From NCBI GenBank assembly GCA_003667865.1, contig CP033051.1, forward strand, positions 2,191,501 to 2,255,500: a DNA stretch of 64,000 nucleotides, read 5' to 3'. Position numbers and translations under genes: made by a program. Positions within the stretch are counted from its first letter, which is position 1. Each line of letters begins with the position of its first letter. The stretch is from Rossellomorea marisflavi (lineage in GTDB: Bacteria; Bacillota; Bacilli; Bacillales; Bacillaceae_B). This document shows positions 18,334-27,147 of this stretch, piece after piece. The notes beneath the pieces were generated by a model. The model saw only the letters and a list, made by a program, of their open reading frames with translations. It did no database searches and had not been told where the DNA came from.

Positions 18334-18400
18334 TTGAGAAATCGATTCGAATCATTCTATAATGGTACCTCATGTTAAAAATATATGAATTCGAGATAAA
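18334..18400 (+). promoter_or_regulatory. Azoreductase promoter with MhqR-like half site
   Basis: TTGAGA (18334-18339) and TATAAT (18358-18363) with an 18-base spacer form a good sigma-A promoter. The spacer holds the palindrome GATTCGAATC. Downstream, GAATTCGAGATAAA (18387-18400) equals one half of the MhqR operator known in front of B. subtilis azoR2; the other half is not conserved. Confidence 0.45.
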
Positions 18401-18443
18401 TTTATATACTTTTAATGAACTAATGATAAAAAGGAGAACGATT

Positions 18444-19079
18444 ATGGCACAGGTATTGTATATTACAGCACATCCGCATGATGATACACAATCATTTAGT
18501 ATGGCAGCAGGGAAGGCATTTGTCGATGAATATAAAGAGGTGCATCCTGAAGATGAAATCATCACGCTGGATTTGTATAAAGAAGATATTCCTGAAATAG
18601 ATGTAGATGTTTTTAGTGGCTGGGGAAAGCTTCGATCTGGAAAAGAATTTGAGGAGCTTTCATCAGAAGAGAAGGCAAAAGTAGGAAGACTTTCTGAGCT
18701 TTGTGAGCAATTTATTTCAGCAGATAAATACGTTTTTGTAACACCGTTATGGAATTTCTCTTTCCCACCTGTATTAAAGGCCTACATTGATGCTGTATCG
18801 GTTGCAGGAAAAACCTTTAAGTATACGGAGCAAGGTCCAGTAGGACTTTTAACAGATAAAAAAGCATTGCATATCCAAGCACGTGGCGGTATTTATTCTG
18901 AAGGACCAGCAGCTCAAATGGAAATGGGTCATCGTTATCTTGAAATCATGATGGGCTTTTATGGTGTACCGTCATTTGAAGGCTTATTTATAGAGGGGCA
19001 TGCGGCAATGCCTGATAAAGCGCAAGAAATTAAAGAAAATGGAATGAGTAGAGCGAAGGATTTAGCTCATACGTTTTAA
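18444..19079 (+). CDS. azoR: FMN-dependent NADH-azoreductase
   Basis: 211 residues from the ATG at 18444, preceded by AAAAAGGAG. The flavodoxin-like fold shows [20 protein letters not shown] for FMN phosphate binding, [19 protein letters not shown] and the typical [13 protein letters not shown] loop. AzoR enzymes reduce azo dyes and quinones by two electrons, protecting thiols; B. subtilis AzoR1 and AzoR2 belong here. Divergent from a nitroreductase. Confidence 0.92.
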   Translation: MAQVLYITAHPHDDTQSFSMAAGKAFVDEYKEVHPEDEIITLDLYKEDIPEIDVDVFSGWGKLRSGKEFEELSSEEKAKVGRLSELCEQFISADKYVFVTPLWNFSFPPVLKAYIDAVSVAGKTFKYTEQGPVGLLTDKKALHIQARGGIYSEGPAAQMEMGHRYLEIMMGFYGVPSFEGLFIEGHAAMPDKAQEIKENGMSRAKDLAHTF

Positions 19080-19101
19080 GAGATCCTTTAAAAAGGTAAT
19101 A

Positions 19102-19138
19102 AAAAACACCACTCTTTTACAAAGAGTGGTGTTTTTTG
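19102..19138. terminator. Strong terminator after azoR
   Basis: AAAAAACACCACTCTTT and AAAGAGTGGTGTTTTTT are complementary arms with poly-A before and poly-T after, so it can work in both directions. Confidence 0.85.
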
Positions 19139-19342
19139 CAGTCCTTGATGTTCATTCTATGATACCAAATATATAAGTCTATTCTTTTGGTATATTACTT
19201 AAAATCATAAATAGGTTGTAATTTGTACGAAAAGATCGTGTTTTTTGCGCCAAAAAAGCTTAATTATTGCAATGAGAAAGGGTTTTTCGGATTCAAAAGA
19301 GAATAATAAAACCTCAGTACTTGGAGATGAGGGAGATTTTCT

Positions 19343-19918
19343 ATGACAAAGAAGAGTGCATTAATTTTATTGTGTCCAGAAGAATTGTTTCATTCACCAC
19401 CGAAATCCACACTTCCAGAAGGTTATTATGTAAGACATTATAAAGAAGATGACCAAGAAGACTATCTTCGTTTGCTAGAAAGGGAAGGATGGACACTAAG
19501 CGAGCATCAAGTTGATGATTTCTTTTCGAGAATCTTGCCTGATGGTCTATTTTTTATTGTTTATGAAAAAACAAATGAAATTGTTGCATCAGCGGTAGCT
19601 TTACACAATCCAAAGTCCAGTTATTACACATTCCCTTTTGGGAGTGAAATTGGTTTTGTTTTTACCAGTCCCATTCACAGAAACAAAGGACTAGGAAGAA
19701 GCATCACGGCATTCGTAACAAACCGACTAATCTCTGCAGGATATAAGAGTATACGTCTAGTGACAAATGATTATCGACTACCTGCATTAAAAGCATATAT
19801 TAACATAGGATTTGTACCGTTTCTGTATTCAGGAGACATGGAAGAACGTTGGAGAGAAGTATATAAGGAATTACATATGGAGTTTGATTTAAGTAGATGC
19901 ATTACAACTGAATTTTAA
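19343..19918 (+). CDS. GNAT acetyltransferase
   Basis: 191 residues. A GNAT core occupies about residues 30-165: the loop IHRNKGLGRSITAFV binds acetyl-CoA, and RLPALKAYINIGF follows. The first 25 residues are an extension. It lies just upstream of the zinc-starvation cluster but on the far side of the Zur box, so it is probably not part of it. GATGAGGGAG precedes the ATG. Confidence 0.8.
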   Translation: MTKKSALILLCPEELFHSPPKSTLPEGYYVRHYKEDDQEDYLRLLEREGWTLSEHQVDDFFSRILPDGLFFIVYEKTNEIVASAVALHNPKSSYYTFPFGSEIGFVFTSPIHRNKGLGRSITAFVTNRLISAGYKSIRLVTNDYRLPALKAYINIGFVPFLYSGDMEERWREVYKELHMEFDLSRCITTEF

Positions 19919-19925
19919 ATATTTG

Positions 19926-19978
19926 TTGATTTTAAAGAAAAGATGTATTATATTATAAATCGTAACAATTACGTTTTA
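19926..19978 (+). promoter_or_regulatory. Sigma-A promoter overlapped by Zur box 1
   Basis: TTGATT (19926-19931), a 17-base spacer and TATATT (19949-19954) form a promoter. A 23-base palindrome at 19956-19978 matches the Bacillus Zur operator (half-sites AAATCGTAAT / ATTACGATTT around one central base) at 20 of 22 defined positions and covers the predicted start point. Zinc-loaded Zur would block transcription. Confidence 0.85.
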
Positions 19979-19989
19979 GGGGTGGCAGC

Positions 19990-21165
19990 ATGAAGTATGA
20001 ATGGGCAATAATCGGTGGAGGAGTTCATGGCTGTACAATCGCAAATTATTTAATCAAGAGTGGCCGAACTACAACAAAAGATTTAGTGATTCTTGACCCA
20101 CATGATGAACCGATGAAAAGATGGAAGGCATTAACGAGCAGAATCGACATGAAATATTTACGTTCTCCTTTTGTGCATCATATTGATGTAAAAGCGTTCA
20201 GCCTGCAGCAATTTCATGATCCGTCCAATCATACTGACTTTTATGGTCCTTATAAAAGACCATCATTATCGTTGTTTAATGAACATTGTTCTAGCATCAT
20301 ACAGGAGATAGATCTTACAAAGTGCTGGATTAAAGGAAGAGTGATTGAAGTTTGTAAAGAAGCGATAGGATGGGAAATTCTCACAAGTTCCAATAGAACA
20401 GTACTAGCAGAAAATATCGTGATTTGTATTAGTGCGAATGAGTCAGTACATATTCCAAAATGGGCTGAAGGAATTAGAGCAGAGGGCTTATGCCGAATCT
20501 CTCATATTTTTAGTGAAGACCTTAAAAGCTTAGAGGATCTTCATCCACCTATTGTCGTAGTTGGTGGAGGAATCACTGCTGCTCACACGGTTATTAAACT
20601 AAGTAAGATATTTCCAGGGGATGTCACACTGTTATCTAGACATGAGCTACGCGTACATGGTTTTGATAGTGACCCTGGGTGGCTAGGGCAAAAGAATATG
20701 CAGTCTTTCAGTAAAGAAAAAGACTATGATATGAGAAGAAAATACATTACAACTGCAAGACATCGAGGTTCGATGCCAAAGGAGATCTACCAAAAATTAA
20801 AGAATTTAGAACGAAATGGGTTATTACGTATTGTACTTGATGAGGTATTAACTATATCAAAAAAAGAAACGGATTTTGGGTTAAAGCTAAAAAGTGATAC
20901 TGAAGAAATGGTCACTAAGTCCATTTTATTCGCAACAGGCTTTTCATTCAGTGTACAAGAAACATCATGGTTGAAGAAATTAATTTTATCTGAAAAACTC
21001 CGGTGTGCGAACTGTGGGTATCCAATTGTAAATCAAAAACTAGAGTGGTGTCCTCATCTATATGTGTCTGGTCCTTTAGCTGAGTTAGAAATTGGACCGG
21101 TCTCTCGAAATATTTCGGGAGCTAGAAAAGCAGCAGAAAGAATTGTAAATCATCATATATTATAA
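19990..21165 (+). CDS. FAD-dependent oxidoreductase, Zur-controlled
   Basis: 391 residues. FAD is bound by IIGGGVHGCTIANYL (about 7-21), and a second Rossmann motif, VVVGGGITAAHTV, lies near residue 195 for NAD(P)H. The layout (short DPHDEPMKRW region, central GGG, late ATGFSF) resembles the SidA/PvdA/IucD N-hydroxylase group and thioredoxin-reductase-like proteins. A late cysteine cluster (CANCGYP then EWC, about 337-352) could bind metal. The strong Zur box shows it is made in zinc shortage. Its role is unknown; making a zinc-scavenging metabolite or mobilising thiol-bound zinc are guesses. Start: ATG at 19990 after TTAGGGGTGG. Confidence 0.75.
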   Translation: MKYEWAIIGGGVHGCTIANYLIKSGRTTTKDLVILDPHDEPMKRWKALTSRIDMKYLRSPFVHHIDVKAFSLQQFHDPSNHTDFYGPYKRPSLSLFNEHCSSIIQEIDLTKCWIKGRVIEVCKEAIGWEILTSSNRTVLAENIVICISANESVHIPKWAEGIRAEGLCRISHIFSEDLKSLEDLHPPIVVVGGGITAAHTVIKLSKIFPGDVTLLSRHELRVHGFDSDPGWLGQKNMQSFSKEKDYDMRRKYITTARHRGSMPKEIYQKLKNLERNGLLRIVLDEVLTISKKETDFGLKLKSDTEEMVTKSILFATGFSFSVQETSWLKKLILSEKLRCANCGYPIVNQKLEWCPHLYVSGPLAELEIGPVSRNISGARKAAERIVNHHIL

Positions 21166-21185
21166 AACGTAATGATTATTATTAT
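21163..21185 (+). promoter_or_regulatory. Zur-like box 2
   Basis: A degenerate Zur site overlapping the stop of the previous gene: TAAAACGTAATGATTA followed by a weaker right half, 17 of 22 defined positions. It lies 18 bases before the start of the ZagA-like gene. Confidence 0.6.
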
Positions 21186-21203
21186 CACTGAGGGGATTGT
21201 GTT

Positions 21204-22388
21204 ATGAAAAAGAAAATATCAGTAACGGTCTTAAGTGGTTATCTTGGTTCAGGGAAAACAACATTGCTGAATCATATTCTAGCAAATAAAGAGAACAGAA
21301 AGATTGCTGTTATCGTCAATGATATGAGTGAGGTCAATATTGATGCTTCATTAATTAAACAAGGCGGTTTTGTTAGAACAGAGGAGAAGCTAGTCGAACT
21401 CCAAAATGGATGTATTTGCTGTACATTACGTGAAGATCTCATGAAGGAAGTTGAGAGGTTGGTAAAATCAGGGGATATTGATTCAATCGTGATTGAATCA
21501 ACAGGAATATCAGAACCGATCCCTGTTGCACAAACATTCACGTATATGGATGAGGAATTAGGAATCAATTTGTCTGAGTATTGCACGCTAGATACGATGG
21601 TAACCGTTGTTGACGGCAATCGATTTTGGCATGACTTTGCATCAGGTGAAACATTGTTAGATCGAAAGCAAGCAAATGATGAAACAGATCAACGAGAAGT
21701 AGTAGACCTGTTAATTGACCAGATTGAATTCGCTAATGTCATATTATTAAACAAAACAGATTTACTTGAGGAGATTGATGTACAAGAATTACATGGGATT
21801 CTAAAGAAGTTAAATCCCTATGCGAAAATATATCATACCGTTCACTCACAAGTACCTTTACGCCATGTACTTGATACAGGATTGTTTGATTTTGAACAAG
21901 CAAGTCAAGGGGCAGGGTGGTTAAAAGAACTGAATTCTGTTCATATTCCTGGAACAGAAGAGTATGGAATATCATCATTTGTTCATCGAAGCAAAAGACC
22001 GTTTCATCCAGAGCGTTGGAAGCAATGGCTTGAACAGTGGCCAATAGATGTAGTTCGAGCAAAAGGCTTCTTTTGGCTTCCATCACGAAATAATATGGTA
22101 GGACTCCTTTCACAGGCTGGTCCCTCCATTACACTTCAAGGAGCGGGAGAATGGGTTGCCTCTTTTTCAGAGGAGGAAAGAATTCAGATTCTCCATGAGG
22201 AACCAGAGCTATTGGAGAAATGGGATCCTATATACGGTGATCGAATGAATGAAATTGTGTTTATTGGACTGGAAATGAACCAAAAGGAAATCGCAGCTTC
22301 ATTAGAGAAGTGTCTGCTAACTGATCAAGAAATGGACAGTGATTGGACAGTCTTTAAGGATGAATTACCTGAATTTATAGTAGAATAA
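21204..22388 (+). CDS. zagA: COG0523 GTPase, ZagA/YciC-type zinc metallochaperone
   Basis: 394 residues, close to the length of B. subtilis ZagA (YciC). The G1 loop is [16 protein letters not shown] (P-loop 15-20), the zinc-binding CxCC motif is C70-I-C72-C73, NKTD supplies G4, and the C-terminal CobW domain contains [14 protein letters not shown]0523 GTPases of this branch hand zinc to essential enzymes when zinc is scarce. Upstream GAGGGG supports the ATG. The next gene, a zinc-free L33, follows 18 bases later, so the two probably form one Zur operon. Confidence 0.92.
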   Translation: MKKKISVTVLSGYLGSGKTTLLNHILANKENRKIAVIVNDMSEVNIDASLIKQGGFVRTEEKLVELQNGCICCTLREDLMKEVERLVKSGDIDSIVIESTGISEPIPVAQTFTYMDEELGINLSEYCTLDTMVTVVDGNRFWHDFASGETLLDRKQANDETDQREVVDLLIDQIEFANVILLNKTDLLEEIDVQELHGILKKLNPYAKIYHTVHSQVPLRHVLDTGLFDFEQASQGAGWLKELNSVHIPGTEEYGISSFVHRSKRPFHPERWKQWLEQWPIDVVRAKGFFWLPSRNNMVGLLSQAGPSITLQGAGEWVASFSEEERIQILHEEPELLEKWDPIYGDRMNEIVFIGLEMNQKEIAASLEKCLLTDQEMDSDWTVFKDELPEFIVE

Positions 22389-22406
22389 CCCACTAGGAGG
22401 AAAAGA

Positions 22407-22559
22407 ATGATGAGAGTAAAAATTACATTAGCGTGCACAGAAACAGGAGATCGTAATTACATCACAACAAAAAATAAGAGAAACAATCCAGATAGAATAG
22501 AACTAATGAAGTATTCTCCAAGATTAAAGAGACGTACTTTACATCGTGAAACAAAATAA
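22407..22559 (+). CDS. rpmG: Ribosomal protein L33, zinc-independent (C-minus) form
   Basis: 50 residues: an L33 with [19 protein letters not shown] in the middle and a basic end. Standard zinc-binding L33 has two CxxC pairs. Here the first is CTET and the second SPRL, leaving a single Cys, so it cannot hold zinc. Such C-minus paralogues (RpmGC in Bacillus) replace the zinc form on ribosomes in zinc starvation and free the metal. AGGAGG precedes two tandem ATG codons. It lies in the Zur-controlled operon. Confidence 0.93.
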   Translation: MMRVKITLACTETGDRNYITTKNKRNNPDRIELMKYSPRLKRRTLHRETK

Positions 22560-22570
22560 GAGTAATTGTG

Positions 22571-22607
22571 AAGGAGCCTAGATTGAACGCGATCTAGGTT
22601 CTTTTTG
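22571..22607 (+). terminator. Terminator of the zagA-rpmG operon
   Basis: GAGCCTAGAT, an eight-base loop, ATCTAGGTTC then TTTTT, just after the L33 stop. Confidence 0.8.
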
Positions 22608-22729
22608 TAGAGATCTATTTCATTTAATAGTTGTGACTCTACAATTAAACTAGGGATTCAAATTGTAAATAAAATGCTAGATTGTAAAAGTATTGTAAAA
22701 GCACCAATGAATCTATTGAATATTGAATG

Positions 22730-22752
22730 TAAATCGATATCATTATGATTAA
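22730..22752 (+). promoter_or_regulatory. Zur-like box 3
   Basis: TAAATCGATATCATTATGATT(AA) matches the Zur consensus at 18 of 22 defined positions, with the central mismatches at the seventh to ninth bases. It stands 40 bases before the permease gene's start. Confidence 0.7.
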
Positions 22753-22792
22753 GGTTTTTACATTTGAAGATTCTCTTGGGGGTTTATGCGAA

Positions 22793-23812
22793 ATGTTCAA
22801 CAGCAACAAAGCAACACTTCTAGACTTTACTGGTGCAACAATATTTATTCTCATGGTTATTTTGTTTCTATTTCAACCGATTACAATTAATAGCATAAGC
22901 TTTAATGAAAATATGCTTCCGAGCTCTATCTATCAATTAAACACAATTTTCCTAAGTATTATTATTGAAGCCATTCCCTTTGTGCTCATTGGTGTTTTTA
23001 TTGCTGGTTTTATCCAAATTTTTTTAACAGAGGAACAAATCAGCCGGTGGATTCCAAAAAATAAGTTTTCAGCTATTCTTATGAGTTGTTCGCTGGGTGC
23101 ATTATTTCCAGCCTGTGAATGTGGAATTGTTCCTATTGTAAGAAGATTAATAGGGAAAGGGGTTCCCATCTATGCTGGAATTGGGTTTCTATTAACAGGA
23201 CCTATTATTAATCCCATTGTAATTTTCTCAACCTATATGGCCTTTGGAAATGATTTGAAAATGGCTGGTTTACGAATGCTGCTTGGATTTGTAGTCGCTT
23301 TAATCGTGGCATTCCTAGTAAGTTTATTCTTTAAGGGAAATCAGATGCATTCTACAATCAGTACAAGTTCTCATCACCATCACCACCATCATAGTCCAGG
23401 CTCTTTTTCTCAAAAAATAGCAGACATGTTACGTCATTCAATTGATGAGTTTTTTGATATGGGAAAATATTTAATCTTGGGGGCGTTTCTTGCTTCTGTT
23501 GTACAAACTTATGTATCTTCCAGCTGGTTATTAGAAATTGGGGGAGGGACGATCTCTTCTATATTAGTCATGATGGGTCTTGGGTATTTACTGTCTCTTT
23601 GTTCTGAAGCCGATGCGTTTATTGCAGCTTCATTTAGAAATCTATTTAGTGGTGGTTCATTATTAGCATTTCTAGTATACGGCCCAATGATTGACTTGAA
23701 GAATACCTTCATGATGCTGGCAGTGTTCCGAGTGCGTTTTGTGATGGTTTTAATTCTATTTATTACAGTGACGGTGTTTATTAGTACTCTAGTCGTTTAT
23801 AACTGGGTATAA
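22793..23812 (+). CDS. UPF0718 permease (YcgR-like), pair A
   Basis: 339 residues from the ATG at 22793 (GGGGG upstream). A COG0701-type permease with two four-span bundles; each carries the family motif: FPACECGIVPIVRRLIGKGVP (about 103-123) with a CEC cysteine pair, and LSLCSEADAFIA. Between them lies a cytoplasmic loop with seven consecutive His flanked by Ser, a likely metal-binding stretch. The family is associated with metal or metalloid handling. With the Zur box it is probably part of the zinc-starvation response. Confidence 0.85.
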   Translation: MFNSNKATLLDFTGATIFILMVILFLFQPITINSISFNENMLPSSIYQLNTIFLSIIIEAIPFVLIGVFIAGFIQIFLTEEQISRWIPKNKFSAILMSCSLGALFPACECGIVPIVRRLIGKGVPIYAGIGFLLTGPIINPIVIFSTYMAFGNDLKMAGLRMLLGFVVALIVAFLVSLFFKGNQMHSTISTSSHHHHHHHSPGSFSQKIADMLRHSIDEFFDMGKYLILGAFLASVVQTYVSSSWLLEIGGGTISSILVMMGLGYLLSLCSEADAFIAASFRNLFSGGSLLAFLVYGPMIDLKNTFMMLAVFRVRFVMVLILFITVTVFISTLVVYNWV

Positions 23813-23825
23813 GGAGGGGAAAAGA

Positions 23826-24626
23826 GTGTCGCAATCAATTTTTCGAGCAGCTATTCTACTAGGTTTTACTTTATTATTAACTTATCTTCATCTTTCAGGA
23901 GAAATGTCAAAATACATAAATATTAAATATTCAACGTTCAGCCAAATAGCAGCTATTATCTTACTTATTTTGTTTTTTGTTCAGCTTCAGGATATTCTTC
24001 AACAAAGGAAAAATAAAACTAAGCATGTCCATTCATGTGGTCATGATCACTGTGATCACGATCATGGATTTGATAAAAAATGGACATTGCGAAATGTGGT
24101 CAGCTATTCTATTATTCTACTTCCCATTCTTAGTGGCTTTTTTCTACCTGCAGCTACACTTGATTCTGCAATGGCAGCCCAAAAAGGAATCTTGCTTACT
24201 GGGAATAGCGGGAATGGTGATAAAGAGAACCCTTACCAGGAAATTGAAAGTGAAATGCTATCAAGAGGTGCCATTGAGATGGAACATTCAAGATTTGCGG
24301 CTTACTCAAATGCGATAATGTATGCACCAGAGAAATTTGTAGGAAAGGATATTGAAATTGATGGCTTTGTGTTTAAAGAAGAGGGCAAGCTTCAATCTGA
24401 TGAGATTATGATTGGTCGTTTTATTATTACACATTGTGTCGCAGATGCAGGAGTGATTGGCTTTAAAGGGAAAACTCCAGAAGCTGAAAAAATTCCAATG
24501 GATTTATTTGTTTCAATAAAAGGGGAACTAGACGTTGAGATGCAGGATGGAATAGTGAAGCCTGTAATTATCATTCACTCATGGGAAGAAGCGAAGGGTG
24601 TAGTCGATCCATATGTGTATCCATAA
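23826..24626 (+). CDS. TIGR03943 putative permease subunit (YcgQ-like), pair A
   Basis: 266 residues starting GTG at 23826, 13 bases after the permease, with AAGGAGGGG between. Four hydrophobic segments in the N-terminal half surround a metal-binding motif (HSCGHDHCDHDHG, about 72-84). The C-terminal outside domain has the family motif IITHCVADAGVIGF. TIGR03943 proteins are nearly always paired with UPF0718 permeases and are thought to form one transporter. The substrate is not proven. Confidence 0.85.
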   Translation: MSQSIFRAAILLGFTLLLTYLHLSGEMSKYINIKYSTFSQIAAIILLILFFVQLQDILQQRKNKTKHVHSCGHDHCDHDHGFDKKWTLRNVVSYSIILLPILSGFFLPAATLDSAMAAQKGILLTGNSGNGDKENPYQEIESEMLSRGAIEMEHSRFAAYSNAIMYAPEKFVGKDIEIDGFVFKEEGKLQSDEIMIGRFIITHCVADAGVIGFKGKTPEAEKIPMDLFVSIKGELDVEMQDGIVKPVIIIHSWEEAKGVVDPYVYP

Positions 24627-24677
24627 ATCGGCAGCATTACAATTCGATGGAATGTAAAGGCTGACTAAATATAGAAT

Positions 24678-24710
24678 AAGCCCCTAAGAGGAATTTTTTC
24701 TTAGGGGCTT
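24678..24710. terminator. Shared bidirectional terminator between the two TIGR03943 genes
   Basis: AAGCCCCTAAGA and TCTTAGGGGCTT are 12-base complementary arms separated by nine bases. It lies between the convergent paralogous operons. Confidence 0.85.
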
Positions 24711-24720
24711 GCTTTATTGT

Positions 24721-25641
24721 CTATTCAATTTTAATATAAAACTCTTCTACATAAGGTTTTGCTGGAGGTTCAATAACCTCGAAGGTTGGATTTGTAATAA
24801 CTGGCATCATATTGCCATTGAAGTCGACTTTGTCAATGATTCCACTGACATTGACCCAAGTATCGGGATCAAGTGATGCAAGTTTTTCATCATTTGTAAG
24901 ATATCCATATACCGAAGCATCTGCGACACAGCATGTAACGGTAAAACGGGAAATCACAGCCTGGTCCTCAGCAAAACTTTCATCTTTATAAATAAAACCC
25001 GTTAATTGAACTTCTTTTCCAATAAATAAGTCAAGGTTTTCATCTACGACACTTAAGGTAGGGATGAACTGTTCATCACGAACAATTACCTTTTCGCTTG
25101 ATTTTACAATTTCTGTGAGTTTTTCGTAATCATCCTCAAGTGGAAAATTTTCATAGCTCTCCAGCTTAGGTTGTACTCCTTCTGCTACATCTGTTACTGA
25201 TTCTTCTTTATTTTCATCCTGTTTCTCATTCGTAACCATTTCTTTGTTAGTAGAGGTAGGGGGTGTAGAGAACATACTGTTTCCGATATTTACTCCTCTG
25301 TTTGATGCAATACTACTGTCTAATAAATTATCTGGCATTACGAAACCAAGCAGAACAGGAACAATAAACATGGAGTATATCACAACGGTTTTTAGTCTTC
25401 CCTTTGGAAGCTCGTGAGCATCACAGCCACATTGGTTTGCCTGAGGCTTTGCGGCAGTACCTCGCAGTATTTGAATGATACCTAAGATAATAAAAACAAA
25501 TAAAGAGAAATACAGGTAGCCGTGCATTTTTTCTGCAACAAAATTGACCATATCAAACGTTAAGAACAGCTTGAGGATGAGTAAAGCATAGCCAATCAAG
25601 ATAATCCCACGTAAATACGTATGAAACTGAATGTCCTTCAT
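24721..25641 (-). CDS. TIGR03943 putative permease subunit (YcgQ-like), pair B
   Basis: 306 residues, longer than its paralogue by an inserted acidic Glu/Asn-rich linker (about 135-175). It has N-terminal membrane spans, a QCGCDAH motif instead of the His-rich motif of pair A, and the outside motif TVTCCVADASVYGY with a double cysteine. It starts 11 bases after its permease partner, preceded by AGGAGG. Confidence 0.85.
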   Translation of the reverse strand: MKDIQFHTYLRGIILIGYALLILKLFLTFDMVNFVAEKMHGYLYFSLFVFIILGIIQILRGTAAKPQANQCGCDAHELPKGRLKTVVIYSMFIVPVLLGFVMPDNLLDSSIASNRGVNIGNSMFSTPPTSTNKEMVTNEKQDENKEESVTDVAEGVQPKLESYENFPLEDDYEKLTEIVKSSEKVIVRDEQFIPTLSVVDENLDLFIGKEVQLTGFIYKDESFAEDQAVISRFTVTCCVADASVYGYLTNDEKLASLDPDTWVNVSGIIDKVDFNGNMMPVITNPTFEVIEPPAKPYVEEFYIKIE

Positions 25642-25652
25642 GTCAGAACCTC

Positions 25653-26654
25653 CTAGCTAAATAAAAGTACAAATAATTGTGTGCACGTGTAAACAACAAG
25701 CGTAACAATTCCAATAAATAATAGAACAAAACGCTTTTTAAAGTAAGCAAGCATGAGTAGCGTATTTTTGAAGTCAATCATTGGTCCATATACTAAAAAC
25801 GCTAATATAGAGCCTGTTGTAAAAATTGATCCAAAGGATGAAGCCACAAACGCATCAGCTTCGGAGCATAACGACACGACGTAGGCAAAAATCATCATAA
25901 CAGCTGGTCCAATGACTTCATTGGATCCAATCGATACAAGGATTTCTCTGTCCAAGAACGTTTGAAAAGCAGCCGCAATAAACGCTCCAAGGATTAAGAA
26001 TTTTCCCATATCAAAAAATTCATCACTAGCATGTACAATCGTTTCTAAAAACTTATTTGATGACTGGTGGGTATGGTCGTGATCATGGCTATGGCTAACT
26101 TTTTCCATGCGTAACGACTCTCTTTTACCATAAAGTTTATACAGTAATGCCCCAATAATTAGTGCCGCAACGAATGCTATTCCCATTCGACCTACTACGA
26201 CAATAAGGTCATTCTGAAACGCATAGAATGTAGATGCAAATACAATAGGGTTAAGTATAGGTGCTGTAACCATTATAACAATTGCAAGGTGTGACGGGAC
26301 GCCTTTTTTGATTAATCTCCGTGCAACAGGAACAATGGCACACTCACAAATTGGTAGCAACGCTCCAACAAATGCTGCAGGGAAGAGAGCCAGATAAGGA
26401 AAGCGCTTTGGAATTAATTTCTGTAACATGCTCTCAGAAACGAATACTTGGATTAAGGCAGAAGCAAATACCCCAATTAAGATAAAGGGAATGGCTTCAA
26501 GCAGGATGCTTATGAAGATCGTTGTCATATTCGTAAAGTTAGAACCTTGCATTACATTAGGAAGATATTCTGCTAACTTGTCTCCGAATAAGAAAAATAT
26601 GATAAAAGCCAGCATCAGCAGTAGACCGATTAATTCTTGAACTCTTGTGCGCAT
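25653..26654 (-). CDS. UPF0718 permease (YcgR-like), pair B
   Basis: 333 residues, paralogue of 22793-23812. Family motifs: LPICECAIVPVARRLIKKGVP and SLCSEADAFVASSF. The central loop carries HSHDHDHTH, again a metal-binding signature, but with alternating His/Asp in place of the poly-His of pair A. AAGGAGTGAGGA precedes the ATG, and a Zur-like box lies directly upstream. Confidence 0.85.
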   Translation of the reverse strand: MRTRVQELIGLLLMLAFIIFFLFGDKLAEYLPNVMQGSNFTNMTTIFISILLEAIPFILIGVFASALIQVFVSESMLQKLIPKRFPYLALFPAAFVGALLPICECAIVPVARRLIKKGVPSHLAIVIMVTAPILNPIVFASTFYAFQNDLIVVVGRMGIAFVAALIIGALLYKLYGKRESLRMEKVSHSHDHDHTHQSSNKFLETIVHASDEFFDMGKFLILGAFIAAAFQTFLDREILVSIGSNEVIGPAVMMIFAYVVSLCSEADAFVASSFGSIFTTGSILAFLVYGPMIDFKNTLLMLAYFKKRFVLLFIGIVTLVVYTCTQLFVLLFS

Positions 26655-26683
26655 AAAAGGGAATCCTCACTCCTTTAATTGTG

Positions 26684-26706
26684 TTAATCGTAATCATTTC
26701 GTTCTA
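26684..26706 (-). promoter_or_regulatory. Zur-like box 4
   Basis: On the plus strand the site reads TTAATCGTAATCATTTCG then TTCTA. It matches the Zur consensus at 18 of 22 defined positions and lies about 30 bases upstream of the pair B permease start. Confidence 0.75.
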
Positions 26707-26894
26707 TTATAAGCTATGCTTGTACTATAAATCTATGATAAAAATATTCTACTTCTATATAAATTATTTTAGGGTGCGTAAAATAACTAAATGAAGAAAT
26801 TTAAATGGGTTTTTATGGTAAGGTTAATAGAGGATATAATGATGTGAATCAAAGGAATAAAATAGATTTCCGGGAAACAAAAACGAGGTGGATT

Positions 26895-27104
26895 ATGGAG
26901 ATCTTATTATTATTGGTTTCAGTTTTCGCTTTGACACTTGCCTTATTAGTAGGACTAGTTGTAATGAAAATAGTAAGAAAACGAAAACTTCCTGACAACT
27001 ATTATACTCCATTTGATTATATAACATCTCAGGTTCTTTCAGAGTTTCATGAAGAGAAGGAAGAGGCAACAGAGGAAGAGAATGATCAGAGTTATGACAA
27101 ATAG
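26895..27104 (+). CDS. Small membrane protein, DUF3951-like
   Basis: 69 residues from the ATG at 26895 (GAGGTGG upstream). One hydrophobic segment (about 2-24) then a basic stretch and the motif YYTPFDYITSQ and EFHEEKEE. That motif is what I remember of the DUF3951 family of small Bacillus membrane proteins. Function unknown; the tail is acidic. Confidence 0.6.
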   Translation: MEILLLLVSVFALTLALLVGLVVMKIVRKRKLPDNYYTPFDYITSQVLSEFHEEKEEATEEENDQSYDK

Positions 27105-27147
27105 CGAGGCAATAATAAAAAGACTAGTAAAGGAAAGGAATGATTGT

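Noticed and set aside
18387..18400. Full MhqR operator
   Set aside because: Only the right half matches; the left half is AT-rich without symmetry, so I list it only as a half site.
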